NCBI RefSeq assembly: GCF_038502225.1
Contig: NW_027195388.1
Coordinates: 55,001 to 119,000, forward strand
Direction: 5' to 3'
Origin: Cherax quadricarinatus
Taxonomy: Eukaryota > Arthropoda > Malacostraca > Decapoda > Parastacidae
Length of the DNA: 64,000 nt
Part shown: piece after piece, positions 14,189 to 28,509 of the stretch
How positions within the stretch are numbered: position 1 is the first letter of the stretch
How the letters are laid out: every line of letters begins with the position of its first letter
The notes under the pieces: model-generated
Database searches by the model: none
What the model was told of the DNA's origin: nothing
The model's input: only the letters and a program-made list of their open reading frames with translations
Program-made: the position numbers and the translations under genes

Positions 14189-16884
14189 TACATTGTAGGT
14201 ACAATTCAGTCCGGAGAACATAAAGTAGTCATTGGAGTTTACCTGGAGTTTACCTGGAGTGATGTATAACCCACCACAGAACTGCAGGAGGCCAAGAGAG
14301 GAGTACGAAGAAAACAACAGGGTGATGGTGGACACACTGGCTGAGGTGGCAAGAAGAGCTCACTCGAGCAGAGCAAAGTTATTGGTACTGGGCGATTTCA
14401 ACCACAGGGAGATCGACTGGGAAAACCTGGAGCCACATGGGGGTCCCGAAACATGGAGAGCCAAGATGATGGATGTGGTACTTGAAAACCTCATGCATCA
14501 ACATGTCAGGGACACAACCAGAGAGAGAGGGGAGGATGAGCCAGCAAGACTGGATCTTGTGTTCACCCTGAGCAGTTCGGACATTGAGGACATCACTTAC
14601 GAGGAGCTAGCGATCATGTGGTGCTGAGTTTTGACTATATAGTAGAGTTACAAGTGGAGAAGGTAACAGGAACTGAAGGGGACAGGCCAAACTATAAAAG
14701 GGGGGACTACACAGGTATGAGAAACTTCCTGCAGGAGGTTCAGTGGGACAGAGAAATGGTAGGAAAATCAGTAAACGAGATGATGGAATATGTGGCAACA
14801 AAGTGCAAGGAGGCAGAGGAAAGTTTTGTTCCCAAGGGAAACAGAAATAATAGGAAGACCAAAACGAGTCCTTGGTTTACCCGAAGGTGTAGGGAGGCAA
14901 AAACTAAGTGCAACAGAGAATGGAAAAGGTACAGGAGGCATAGGACCCAGGAAAACAAGGAGATTAGTAGAAGAGCCAGAAACGAGTATGCACAGATAAG
15001 GAGGGAGGCCCAGCGACAGTATGAAAACGACATAGCATCGAAAGTCAAATCTGACCCGAAACTGTTGTATAGCCACATTAGGAGGAAGACAACAGTCAAG
15101 GACCAGGTGATAAGGCTTAGGAAAGAAGGTGGAGAACTCACAAGAAACGATCAAGAGGTATGTGAGGAGCTCAACACGAGATTTAAGGAAGTATTTACAG
15201 TAGAGACAGGAAGGACTCTGGGGGGACAGACCAGATGGGGACACCAGCAAGGAATACACCAACAAGTGTTGGACGACATACATACAGATGAGGAGGAGGT
15301 GAAGAAACTGCTAAGGGACATCGATACCTCAAAGGCAATGGGACCGGACAACATCTCCCCGTGGGTCCTTAGAGAGGGAGCAGATATGTTGTGCGTGCCA
15401 CTTGCCACAATCTTCAACACATCCCTGGAAACTGGGCAACTACCTGAGGTATGGAAGACGGCAAATGTAGTTCCCATTTTTAAAAAAGGAGACAGAAAAG
15501 AGGCACTAAACTATAGACCTGTGTCATTGACGTGTATAGTATGCAAAATTATGGAGAAGATTGTCAGGAGGAGAGTGGTGGAGCACCTGGAACGGAACAG
15601 GAGTGTAAATGCCAACCAGCAAGGATTCACGGAAGGCAAATCCTGTGTCACAAACCTTCTGGAGTTTTATGATAAAATAACAGAAGTAAGACAAGAGAGA
15701 GAGGGGTGGGTTGATTGCATCTTCTTGGACTGCAAGAAGGCCTTTGACACAGTTCCTCACAAGAGATTAGTGCAGAAGCTAGAGCATCAGGCGCATATAA
15801 CAGGAAGGGCACTGCAATGGATCAGAGAATACCTGACAGGGAGGCAACAACGAGTCATGGTACGTAATGATGTATCACAGTGGGCACCTGTGACGAGCGG
15901 GGTCCCACAGGGGTCGGTCCTAGGACCAGTGCTATTTTTGGTATATGTGAACGACATGACGGAAGGGTTGGATTCAGAAGTGTCCCTGTTTGCAGATGAT
16001 GTGAAGTTAATGAGGAGAATTAAATCTGATGAAGACCAGGCAGGACTTCAAAGAGACCTGGACAGACTGGACACCTGGTCCAGCAAATGGCTTCTCGAAT
16101 TTAATCCTGCCAAATGCAAAGTCATGAAGATAGGGGAAGGGCACAGAAGACCACAGACAGAGTATAGGCTAGGTGGCCAAAGACTGCAAACCTCACTCAA
16201 GGAGAAAGATCTTGGGGTGAGTATAACACCGAGCATGTCTCCGGAAGCACACATCAATCAGATAACTGCTGCAGCATATGGGCGCCTGGCAAACCTGAGA
16301 ACAGCATTCCGATACCTTAGTAAGGAATCATTCAAGACACTGTACACCGTGTATGTCAGGCCCATACTGGAGTATGCAGCACCTGTTTGGAACCCGCACT
16401 TGATAAAGCACGTCAAGAAACTAGAGAAAGTACAAAGGTTTGCGACAAGGTTAGTTCCAGAGCTAAGGGGAATGTCCTATGAAGAAAGATTAAGGGAAAT
16501 CGGCCTGACGACACTGGAGGACAGGAGGGTCAGGGGAGACATGATAACGACATATAAAATACTGCGTGGAATAGACAAGGTGGACAAAGACAGGATGTTC
16601 CAGGGAGGGGACACAGAAACAAGAGGCCACAATTGGAAGTTGAAGACACAAATGAGTCAGAGAGATAGTAGGAAGTATTTCTTCAGTCATAGAGTTGTAA
16701 GGCAGTGGAATAGCCTAGAAAATGACGTAGTGGAGGCAGGAACCATACACAGTTTTAAGACGAGGTTTGATAAAGCTCATGGAGCGGGGAGAGGGAGGGC
16801 CCAGTAGCAACCGGTGAAGAGGCGGGGCCAGGAGCTAGGACTCGACCCCTGCAACCACAAATAGGTGAGTACAAATAGGTGAGT
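14187..16884 (+). pseudogene. LINE-A copy 3, partial endonuclease plus complete RT
   Basis: The copy starts inside the endonuclease (YIVGTIQSGEHKVVIG) and continues through LLVLGDFNHREIDWEN. Two frameshifts separate this from the RT frame: a 22-bp insertion at 14,234-14,255 and a deletion of about 10 bp just before the SDH motif near 14,600. From 14,618 an open frame of 729 codons reaches TAG at 16,805-16,807. Counting from there, motif A DCKKAFDT starts at residue 371 (catalytic Asp 371), SGVPQGSVLGP spans 427-437 and the FADD aspartates are 460 and 461. The C-terminus ends FFSHRVVRQWNSL. The 3' UTR repeats AAATAGGTGAGTAC twice before (AC)n. No native start codon is present. This is the best-preserved LINE-A RT here. 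Confidence 0.93.
14234..14255 (-). mobile_element. 22-bp LINE-B tail dimer inside LINE-A copy 3
   Basis: Two copies of the 11-mer GGAGTTTACCT interrupt a sequence that in LINE-A copy 1 reads GTCATTGCAGTGATG. The same TTACCTGGAG word forms the 3' terminus of LINE-B at 37,907 and 59,680. The insert shifts the endonuclease frame. Confidence 0.6.
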
Positions 16885-17291
<407 letters not shown>

Positions 17292-20200
17292 AGTGGTGAA
17301 CACAGTGACCAGTATATCACCAGTAGTGAACACAGTGACCAGTATATCACCAGTAGTGAACACAGTGACCAGTATATCACCAGTAGTGAACACAGTGACC
17401 AGTATATCACCAGTAGTGAACACAGTGACCAGTATATAACCAGTAGTGAACACAGTGACCAGTATATCACCAGTAGTGACCAGTAGTGAACACAGTGACC
17501 AGTATATCACCAGTAGTGAACACAGTGACCAGTATATCACCAGTAGTGAACACAGTGACCAGTATATCACCAGTAGTGACCAGTAATGAACACAGTGACC
17601 AGTATATCACCAGTAGTGAACACAGTGACCAGTATATCACCAGTAGTGAACACAGTGACCAGTATATAACCAGTAGTGAACACAGTGACCAGTATATCAC
17701 CAGTAGTGAACACAGTGACCAATATATCACCAGTAGTGAACACAGTGACCAGTATATCACCAGTAGTGAACACAGTGACCAGTATATCACCAGTAGTGAC
17801 CAGTAATGAACACAGTGACCAGTATATCACCAGTAGTGAACACAGTGACCAGTATATCACCAGTAGTGAACACAGTGACCAGTATATAACCAGTAGTGAA
17901 CACAGTGACCAGTATATCACCAGTAGTGAACACAGTGACCAGTATATCACCAGTAGTGAACACAGTGACTAGTATATAACCAGTAGTGAACACAGTGACC
18001 AGTATATCACCAGTAGTGACCAGTAATGAACACAGTGACCAGTATATCACCAGTAGTGAACACAGTGACCAGTATATCACCAGTAGTGAACACAGTGACC
18101 AGTATATCACCAGTAGTGAACACAGTGACCAGTATATCACCAGTAGTGAACACAGTGACCAGTATATAACCAGTAGTGACCAGTAATGAACACAGTGACC
18201 AGTATATAACCAGTAGTGACCAGTAATGAACACAGTGACCAGTATATCACCAGTAGTGAACACAGTGACCAGTATATAACCAGTAGTGAACACATTGACT
18301 AGTATATCACCAGTAGTGAACAGTGACCAGTATATCACCAGTAGTGAACACAGTGACCAGTATATCACCAGTAGTGAACACAGTGACCAGTATATCACCA
18401 GTAGTGAACACAGTGACCAGTATATAACCAGTAGTGACCAGTAATGAACACAGTGACCAGTATATAACCAGTAGTGACCAGTAATGAACACAGTGACCAG
18501 TATATCACCAGTAGTGAACACAGTGACCAGTATATAACCAGTAGTGAACACATTGACTAGTATATCACCAGTAGTGAACAGTGACCAGTACATCACCAGT
18601 AGTGAACACAGTGACCAGTATATCACCAGTAGTGAACACAGTGACCAGTATATCACCAGTAGTGAACACAGTGACCAGTATATAACCAGTAGTGACCAGT
18701 AATGAACACAGTGACCAGTATATAACCAGTAGTGACCAGTAATGAACACAGTGACCAGTATATCACCAGTAGTGAACAAAGTGACCAGTATATCACCAGT
18801 AGTGAACACAGTGACCAGTATATCACCAGTAGTGAACACATTGACCAGTATATAACCAGTAGTGAACACAGTGACCAGTATATCACCAGTAGTGAACACA
18901 GTGACCAGTATATCACCAGTAGTGAACACAGTGACCAGTATATCACCAGTAGTGAACACATTGACCAGTATATAACCAGTAGTGAACACAGTGACCAGTA
19001 TATCACCAGTAGTGAACACAGTGACCAGTATATCACCAGTAGTGAACACAGTGACTAGTATATCACCAGTAGTGAACACAGTGACCAGTATATAACCAGT
19101 AGTGAACACAGTGACCAGTATATCACCAGTAGTGAACAGTGACCAGTATATCACCAGTAGTGAACACAGTGACCAGTATATAACCAGTAGTGAACACAGT
19201 GACCAGTATATCACCAGTAGTGAACACAGTGACCAGTATATCACCAGTAGTGAACAGTGACCAGTATATCACCAGTAGTGAACACATTGACCAGTATATC
19301 ACCAGTAGTGAACAGTGACCAGTATATAACCAGTAGTGAACACAGTGACCAGTATATAACCAGTAGTGAACACAGTGACCAGTATATCACCAGTAGTGAA
19401 CACATTGACCAGTATATCACCAGTAGTGAACAGTGACCAGTATATAACCAGTAGTGAACACAGTGACCAGTATATAACCAGTAGTGAACACAGTGACCAG
19501 TATATCACCAGTAGTGAACACAGTGACCAGTATATCACCAGTAGTGAACACAGTGACTAGTATATCACCAGTAGTGAACACAGTGACCAGTATATAACCA
19601 GTAGTGAACACAGTGACCAGTATATCACCAGTAGTGAACAGTGACCAGTATATCACCAGTAGTGAACACAGTGACCAGTATATAACCAGTAGTGAACACA
19701 GTGACCAGTATATCACCAGTAGTGAACACAGTGACCAGTATATCACCAGTAGTGAACAGTGACCAGTATATAACCAGTAGTGAACACATTGACCAGTATA
19801 TCACCAGTAGTGAACAGTGACCAGTATATAACCAGTAGTGAACACAGTGACCAGTATATAACCAGTAGTGAACACAGTGACCAGTATATCACCAGTAGTG
19901 AACAGTGACCAGTATATCACCAGTAGTGAACACAGTGACCAGTATATAACCAGTAGTGAACACAGTGACCAGTATATAACCAGTAGTGAACACAGTGACT
20001 AGTATATCACCAGTAGTGAACAGTGACCAGTATATCACCAGTAGTGAACAGTGACCAGTATATAACCAGTAGTGAACACAGTGACCAGTATATCACCAGT
20101 AGTGAACACAGTGACTAGTATATCACCAGTAGTGAACAGTGACCAGTATATCACCAGTAGTGAACACAGTGACCAGTATATAACCAGTAGTGAACACAGT

Positions 20201-21534
20201 GACCAGTATATCACCAGTAGTGAACAGTGACCAGTATATAAACAGTAGTGAACACAGTGACCAGTATATCACCAGTAGTGAACAGTGACCAGTATATAAA
20301 CAGTAGTGAACACAGTGACCAGTATATCACCAGTAGTGAACAGTGACCAGTATATCACCAGTAGTGAACAGTGACCAGTATATCACCAGTAGTGAACAGT
20401 GACCAGTATATCACCAGTAGTGAACACAGTGACCAGTATATCACCAGTAGTGAACACAGTGACCAGTATATAACCAGTAGTGACCAGTAGTGAACACAGT
20501 GACCAGTATATCACCAGTAGTGAACACAGTGACCAGTTTATCACCAGTAGTGAACACAGTGACCAGTATATCACCAGTAGTGAACACAGTGACCAGTATA
20601 TCACCAGTAGTGAACACAGTGACCAGTATATAAACAGTAGTGAACACAGTGACCAGTATATCACCAGTAGTGAACACAGTGACCAGTATATCACCAGTAG
20701 TGAACACAGTGACCAGTATATCACCAGTAGTGAACACAGTGACCAGTATATAACCAGTAGTGAACACAGTGACCAGTATATCACCAGTAGTGAACACAGT
20801 GACCAGTATATCACCAGTAGTGAACACAGTGACCAGTATATCACCAGTAGTGAACACAGTGACCAGTATATCACCAGTAGTGAACAGTGACCAGTATATA
20901 ACCAGTATTGAACACAGTGACCAGTATATCACCAGTAGTGAACACAGTGACCAGTATATCACCAGTAGTGAACACAGTGACCAGTATATCACCAGTAGTG
21001 AACACAGTGACCAGTATATAACCAGTAGTGAACACAGTGACCAGTATATAACCAGTAGTGACCAGTAATGAACACAGTGACCAGTATATCACCAGTAGTG
21101 AACACAGTGACCAGTATATCACCAGTAGTGAACACAGTGACCAGTATATCACCAGTAGTGAACACAGTGACCAGTATATCACCAGTAGTGAACACAGTGA
21201 CCAGTATATAACCAGTAGTGACCAGTAGTGAACACAGTGACCAGTATATCACCAGAAGTGAACACAGTGACCAGTATATCACCAGTAGTGAACACAGTGA
21301 CCAGTATATCACCAGTAGTGAACACAGTGACCAGTATATCACCAGTAGTGAACACAGTGCCCAGTATATAACCAGTAATGAACACAGTGACCAGTATATC
21401 ACCAGTAGTGAACACAGTAACCAGTATATCACCAGTAGTGAACACAGTGACCAGTATATCACCAGTAGTGAACACAGTGACCAGTATATAACCAGTAGTG
21501 ACCAGTAGTGAATACAGTGACCAGTATATCACCA
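17292..21534. repeat. 30-bp satellite (about 140 units)
   Basis: Unit from CAGTAGTGAACACAGTGACC and AGTATATCAC. Common variants are AGTATATAAC, a 2-bp shorter form (GTGAACAGTGACC) and insertion of an extra CAGTAGTGAC or CAGTAATGAA block. Shorter units cluster at 18.3-20.4 kb, while the ends are more regular, so homogenisation is local. Confidence 0.97.
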
Positions 21535-21543
21535 GAGACTGTA

Positions 21544-23770
21544 GCCTAACAGGGTCTGACCTACCAGGGTGTGACCTACCAAGGTGTGTCCCACCAGGGT
21601 GTGACCTACGAGGATGTGATCTACCAGGGAGTGATCTACCAGGGTGTGGCCTACCAAGGTGTGTCCTACCAGGGTGTGGCCTACCAGGGTGTGACCTACC
21701 AAGATGTGGCCTACCAGGGTGTGACCTACCAAGGTGTGGCCTACCAGGGAGTGACCTACCAAGGTGTGGCCTACCAGGGTGTGATCTACCAAAATGTGGC
21801 CTACTAGGGTGCGACCTACCAACGTGTGGACTACCAGGGTGTGATCTACCAAAGTGTGGCCTACCAGGGTGCGACCTACCAACGTGTGGTCTACAAGGGT
21901 GTGGCCTACCAGGGTGTGATCTACCAGGGTGTGGCGTATCAAGGTGTGACTTACCAGGATGTGATCGACCAGGGCGTGGCCTATCAGGGTGTTGCCTACC
22001 AGGGTGTGACCTACCAAGGTGTGGCCTACCAGGGTGTGATCCACCAGGGTATGTCCTATCAAGGTGTGACTTACCAGGGTGTGATCTACCAGGTTGTGAC
22101 CTACCAAGGTGTGGCCTACCAGGGTGTGACCTACCAAGGTGTGGCCTACCAGGGTGTGATCTACCAGGGTGTGACCTACCAAGGTGTGGCCTACCAGGGT
22201 GTGATCTACCAGGGTGTGACCTACCAAGGTGTGGCCTACCAGGGTGTGACCTACCAAGGTGTGGCCTACCAGGGTGTGACCTACCAAGGTGTGGCCTACC
22301 AGGGTGTGATCTACCAGGGTGTGACCTACCAAGGTGTGGCCTACCAGGGTGTGACCTACCAAGGTGTGGCCTACCAGGGTGTGACCTACCAAGGTGTGGC
22401 CTACAAAGGTGTGACCTACAAAGGTGTGGCCTACCAGGGTGTGATCTACCAGGGTGTGACCTACCAAGGTGTGGCCTACCAGGGTGTGACCTACCAAGAT
22501 GTGGCCTACCAGGGTGTGACCTACCAAGGTGTGGCCTACCAGGGTGTGACCTACCAAGATGTGACCTACCAGGGTGTGACCTACCAAGGTGTGGCCTACC
22601 ATGGTGAGACCTACCAAGGTGTGGCCTACCAGGGTGTGACCTACCAAGGAGTGGCCTACCAGGGTGTGACCTACCAAGATGTGGCCTACCAGGGTGTGAC
22701 CTACCAAGGTGTGGCCTACCAGGGTGTGACCTACCAAGATGTGGCCTACCAGGGTGTGACCTACCAAGGTGTGGCCTACCAGGGTGACCTACCAAGATGT
22801 GACCTACCAGGGTGTGACCTACCAAGGTGTGGCCTACCAGGGTGTAACCTAGCAAGGTGTGACCTACCAGGGTGTGACCTACCAAGATGTGACCTACCAG
22901 GGTGTGGCCTACCAGGGTGTGACCTACCAAGGTGTGGCCTACAAGGGTGTGACCTACCAAGATGTGACCTACCAGGGTGTGACCTACCAAGGTGTAGCCT
23001 ACCAGGGTGTGACCTACCAAGGTGTGGCCTACCAGGGTGTGATCTACCAAGATGTGACCTGCCAGGGTGTGACCTACCAAGATGTGACCTACCAGGGTGT
23101 GACCTACCAAGATGTGACCTACCAGGGTGTGACCTACCAAGATGTGACCTACCAGGGTGTGACCTACCAAGGTGTGGCCTACCAGGGTGTGATCTACCAA
23201 GGTGTGGCCTACCAGGGTGTGATCTACCAAGGTGTGGCCTACCAGGGTGTGACCTACCAAGGTGTGACCTACCAGGGTGTGATCTACCAAGGTGTGGCCT
23301 ACCAGGGTGTGACCTACCAAGGTGTGGCCTACCAGGGTGTGACCTACCAAGGTGTGGCCTACCAGGGTGTGACCTACCAAGGTGTGGCCTACCAGGGTGT
23401 GACCTACCAAGGTGTGACCTACCAGGGTGTGATCTACCAAGGTGTGGCCTACCAGGGTGTGATCTACCAAGGTGTGACCTACCAGGGTGTGACCTACCAA
23501 GGTGTGGCCTACCAGGGTGTGACCTACCAAGGTGTGGCCTACCAGGGTGTGACCTACCAAGGTGTGACCTACCAGGGTGTGATCTACCAAGGTGTGGCCT
23601 ACCAGGGTGTGACCTACCAAGGCGTGGCCTACCAGGGTGTGACCTACCAAGGTGTGGCCTACCAGGGTGTGACCTACCAAGGTGTGGCCTACCAGGGTGT
23701 GACCTACCAAGGCGTGGCCTACCAGGGTGTGACCTACCAAGGTGTGGCCTACCAGGGTGTGACCTACCAG
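21544..23770. repeat. 15-bp satellite (about 148 units), often as 30-bp dimers
   Basis: Base unit GTGTGACCTACCAGG alternating with GTGTGGCCTACCAAG. The first 600 bp are more diverged than the last 700 bp. Because the unit is five codons and stop-free, long open frames (YQGVT, CDLPR, VGHTL) appear on both strands; these are artefacts of the repeat. Confidence 0.97.
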
Positions 23771-23865
23771 GACAACCTCACGGAATTAAACCTATCACAC
23801 TGGAGAACAACCACAACTACCACTACTATTACACTGGTCAACATCCATGTATTTTAGGATCAGTT

Positions 23866-25166
23866 TGTGTTGCTGGGTCTCAGTATTTCATCAGTGTTGC
23901 TGGGTCTCAGTGTTGCTGGGTCTCAGTATTTCATCAGTGTTGCTGGGTCTCAGTGTTTCATCAGTGTTGCTGGGTCTCAGTGTTTCATCAGTGTTGCTGG
24001 GTCTCAGTATTTCATCAGTGTTGCTGGGTCTCAGTATTTCATCAGTGTTGCTGGGTCTCAGTGTTTCATCAGTGTTGCTGGGTCTCAGTGTTTCATCAGT
24101 GTTGCTGGGTCTCAGTGTTGCTGGGTCTCAGTATTTCATCAGTGTTGCTGGGTCTCAGTATTTCATCAGTGTTGCTGGGTCTCAGTATTTCATCAGTGTT
24201 GCTGGGTCTCAGTGTTTCATCAGTGTTGCTGGGTCTCAGTATTTCATCAGTGTTGCTGGGTCTCAGTATTTCATCAGTGTTGCTGGGTCTCAGTATTTCA
24301 TCAGTGTTGCTGGGTCTCAGTATTTCATCAGTGTTGCTGGGTCTCAGTATTTCATCAGTGTTGCTGGGTCTCAGTGTTTCATCAGTGTTGCTGGGTCTCA
24401 GTATTTCATCAGTGTTGCTGGGTCTCAGTATTTCATCAGTGTTGCTGGGTCTCAGTGTTTCATCAGTGTTGCTGGGTCTCAGTATTTCATCAGTGTTGCT
24501 GGGTCTCAGTGTTGCTGGGTCTCAGTATTTCATCAGTGTTGCTGGGTCTCAGTATTTCATCAGTGTTGCTGGGTCTCAGTATTTCATCAGTGTTGCTGGG
24601 TCTCAGTGTTTCATCAGTGTTGCTGGGTCTCAGTATTTCATCAGTGTTGCTGGGTCTCAGTATTTCATCAGTGTTGCTGGGTCTCAGTATTTCATCAGTG
24701 TTGCTGGGTCTCAGTATTTCATCAGTGTTGCTGGGTCTCAGTATTTCATCAGTGTTGCTGGGTCTCAGTATTTCATCAGTGTTGCTGGGTCTCAGTATTT
24801 CATCAGTGTTGCTGGGTCTCAGTGTTTCATCAGTGTTGCTGGGTCTCAGTATTTCATCAGTGTTACTGGGTCTCAGTATTTCATCAGTGTTGCTGGGTCT
24901 CAGTATTTCATCAGTGTTGCTGGGTCTCAGTATTTCATCAGTGTTGCTGGGTCTCAGTATTTCATCAGTGTTGCTGGGTCTCAGTATTTCATCAGTGTTG
25001 CTGGGTCTCAGTGTTTCATCAGTGTTGCTGGGTCTCAGTATTTCATCAGTGTTGCTGGGTCTCAGTATTTCATCAGTGTTGCTGGGTCTCAGTATTTCAT
25101 CAGTGTTGCTGGGTCTCAGTATTTCATCAGTGTTGCTGGGTCTCAGTATTTCATCAGTGTTGCTAG
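23866..25166. repeat. 27-bp satellite (about 48 units)
   Basis: Unit from GTGTTGCTGGGTCTCAGT and ATTTCATCA (variant GTTTCATCA), with a few truncated units (GTGTTGCTGGGTCTCAGT alone). The nine-codon period opens several frames. Separated from the 15-bp array by fewer than 100 bp. Confidence 0.97.
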
Positions 25167-26440
25167 ACTGGAAGAACAAGTCCAGTCATGTTATTGCATG
25201 TTATTGCTGTCTATAAACAGCTGCTAATATTCTGGTTGATATTCCAGCCCCACTGGAAGAACAAGTCCAGTCATGTTATTGCATGTTATTGCTGTTTATA
25301 AACAATAAACAGCTGCTAATATTTTGGTCGATATTCCAGACCCACTGGAAGAACAAGTCCAGTCATGTTATTGCATGTTATTGCTGTTTATAAACAGCTG
25401 CTAAAATTCTGGTTGATATTCCAGCCCCACTGGAAGAACAAGTCCAGTCATGTTATTGCATGTTATTGCTGTTTATAAACAGCTGCTAAAATTCTGGTTG
25501 ATATTCCAGCCCCACTGGAAGAACAAGTCCAGTCATGTTATTGCATGTTATTGCTGTTTATAAACAATAAACAGCTGCTAATATTTTGGTCGATATTCCA
25601 GACCCACTGGAAGAACAAGTCCAGTCATGTTATTGCATGTTATTGCTGTTTATAAACAGCTGCTAAAATTCTGGTTGATATTCCAGACCCACTGGAATAA
25701 TAAGTCCAGTGATGTTATTGCATGTTATTGCTGTTTATAAACAGCTGCTAAAATTCTGGTTGATATTCCAGACCCACTGGAAGAACAAGTCCAGTCATGT
25801 TATTGCATGTTATTGCTGTTTATAAACAGCTGCTAATATTTTGGTCGATATTCCAGACCCACTGGAAGAACAAGTCCAGTCATGTTATTGCATGTTATTG
25901 CTGTCTATAAACAGCTGCTAATATTCTGGTTGATATTCCAGACCCACTGGAAGAACAAGTCCAGTGATGTTATTGCTGTTTATAAAGAGCTGCTAATATT
26001 CTGGTTGATATTCCAGACCCACTGGAAGAACAAGTCCAGTCATGTTATTGCTGTTTATAAAGAGCTGCTAATATTCTGGTTGATATTCCAGACCCACTGG
26101 AAGAACAAGTCCAGTCATGTTATTGCTGTTTATAAAGAGCTGCTAATATTCTGGTTGATATTCCAGACCCACTGGAAGAACAAGTCCAGTCATGTTATTG
26201 CTGTTTATAAACAGCTAATATTCTGGTTGATATTCCAGACCCACTGGAAGAACAAGTCCAGTCATGTTATTGCATGTTATTGCTGTTTATAAAGAGCTGC
26301 TAATATTCTGGTTGATATTCCAGACCCACTGGAAGAACAAGTCCAGTCATGTTATTGCTGTTTATAAAGAGCTGCTAATATTCTGGTTGATATTCCAGAC
26401 CCACTGGAAGAACAAGTCCAGTCATGTTATTGCAGTGTAC
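25167..26440. repeat. About 75-95-bp satellite (about 15 units)
   Basis: Units contain CCACTGGAAGAACAAGTCC, CATGTTATTGCATGTTATTG, CTGTTTATAAACAGC and TGGTTGATATTCCAGACC. Length varies by presence of TGCATGTTAT and of an extra AATAAACAGC block. Downstream units use TATAAAGAGC. The inner TTTATAAA is palindromic. Confidence 0.93.
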
Positions 26441-26502
26441 AAGTTCTTCATGTTGGGTGTCTATAAAGAGCCGTAACACCACTGCACTTGTTCTTCCAGT
26501 GG
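26401..26502. repeat. 17-bp perfect inverted repeat closing the preceding array
   Basis: CCACTGGAAGAACAAGT at 26,401-26,417 is the reverse complement of ACTTGTTCTTCCAGTGG at 26,486-26,502. The second arm is the only inverted copy of the satellite core at the array end. Confidence 0.85.
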
Positions 26503-26623
26503 TGTTGTGGCTGAAGGAAGACACCAGTTTAACCTCTCTTGTTTACTAAGTTCTTATTTTAACTTATTATTCCAGACATTTCTTATATTTTAGTCTGGAT
26601 GATAAAAGTTGAGATTCTTGCTT

Positions 26624-28503
26624 TGACACATGATGTCACGTATCAGATAACTGACACATGATGTCACGTATCATAACTGACACATGATGTCACGTATCAT
26701 AACTGACACATGAAGTCACGTATCATAACTGACACATGATGTCACGTATCATAACTGACAGATGTCACATATCAGATCACTGACACATGATGTCACGTAT
26801 CAGATAACTGACAGATGATGTCAAGTATTAGATAACTGACACATGATGTCACGTATCATAACTGACACATGATGTCACGTATCATAACTGACACATGATG
26901 TCATGTATCATAACTGACACATGATGTCACGTATCATAACTGACACATGATGTCACGTATCATAACTGACACATGATGTCACGTATCATAACTGACAGAT
27001 GTCACATATCAGATCACTGACACATGATGTCACGTATCATAACTGACACATGATGTCACATATCAGATAACTGACAGATGATGTCACATATCAGATAACT
27101 GACAGATGATGTCACATCAGATAATTGACACATGATGTCACGTATCATAACTGACAGATGTCACATATCAGATCAGACACATGATGTCACGTATCAGATA
27201 ACTGACAGATGATGTCAAGTATCAGATAACTGACACATGATGTCACGTATCATAACTGACACATGATGTCACGTATCATAACTGACACATGATGTCACGT
27301 ATCATAACTGACACATGATGTCACGTATCATAACTGACACATGATGTCACGTATCATAACTGACACACGATGTCACGTATCAGATCACTGACAGATGATG
27401 TCACGTATCAGATAACTGACAGATGATGTCACGCATCAGATCACTGTCACATGATGTCACGTATCAGATCACTGACAGATGATGTCACGTATCAGATCAC
27501 TGACAGATGATGTCACGTATCATAACTGACAGATGATGTCACGTATCAGATCACTGACAGATGATGTCACGTATCATAATTGACAGATGATGTCACGTAT
27601 CAGACCACTGACAGATGATGTCAAGTATCAGATAACTGACAGATGATGTCACGTATCAGATAACTGACAGATGATGTCACGTATCAGATAACTGACAGAT
27701 GATGTCACGTATCATAACTGACAGATGATGTCACGTATCAGATCACTGACAGATGATGTCACGTATCAGATCACTGACAGATGATGTCACGTATCAGATC
27801 ACTGACAGATGATGTCACGTATCAGATAACTGACAGATGATGTCACGTATCAGATAACTGACAGATGATGTCACATATCAGATAACTGACAGATGATGTC
27901 ACGTATCAGATCACTGACAGATGATGTCACGTATCAGATAACTGACAGATGAAGTCACGTATCAGATAACTGACAAATGATGTCACGTATCATATAACTG
28001 AGAGATGATGTCACATATAAGATAACTGACAGATGATGTCACGTATCAGATCACTGACACATGATGTCACGTATCAGATCACTGACACATGATGTCACGT
28101 ATCAGATAACTGACAGATGTCACGTATCAGATAACTGACACATGATGTCACATATCAGATCACTGACACATGATGTCACATATCAGATCACTGACATATG
28201 ATGTCACATATCAGATTACTGACACATGATGTCACATATCAGATCACTAACACATGATGTCACATATCAGATCACTGACACATGATGTCACATATCAGAT
28301 TACTGACACATGATGTCACATATCAGATTACTGACACATGATGTCACATATCAGATCACTGACACATGATGTCACATATCAGATTACTGACACATGATGT
28401 CACATATCAGATTACTGACACATGATGTCACATATCAGATCACTGACACATGATGTCACGTACCATATCATTGACACATGATGTCACATATCAGATCCCT
28501 AAC
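26624..28503. repeat. 26-28-bp satellite (about 70 units)
   Basis: Unit GACACATGATGTCACG plus TATCATAACT or TATCAGATCACT. Variants ACAGATGATG and CACATATCAG are grouped: CACG/ATAACT forms early, AGATGATG forms in the middle and CACATATCAG forms late. Confidence 0.95.
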
Positions 28504-28509
28504 ATAGGA

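Noticed and set aside
21826..25227. 1,133-codon plus-strand frame (YQGV, then CDLP, then GSQYFISVA repeats)
   Set aside because: It spans two unrelated satellites whose units are 15 and 27 bp without stops. Frame continuity across arrays is chance.
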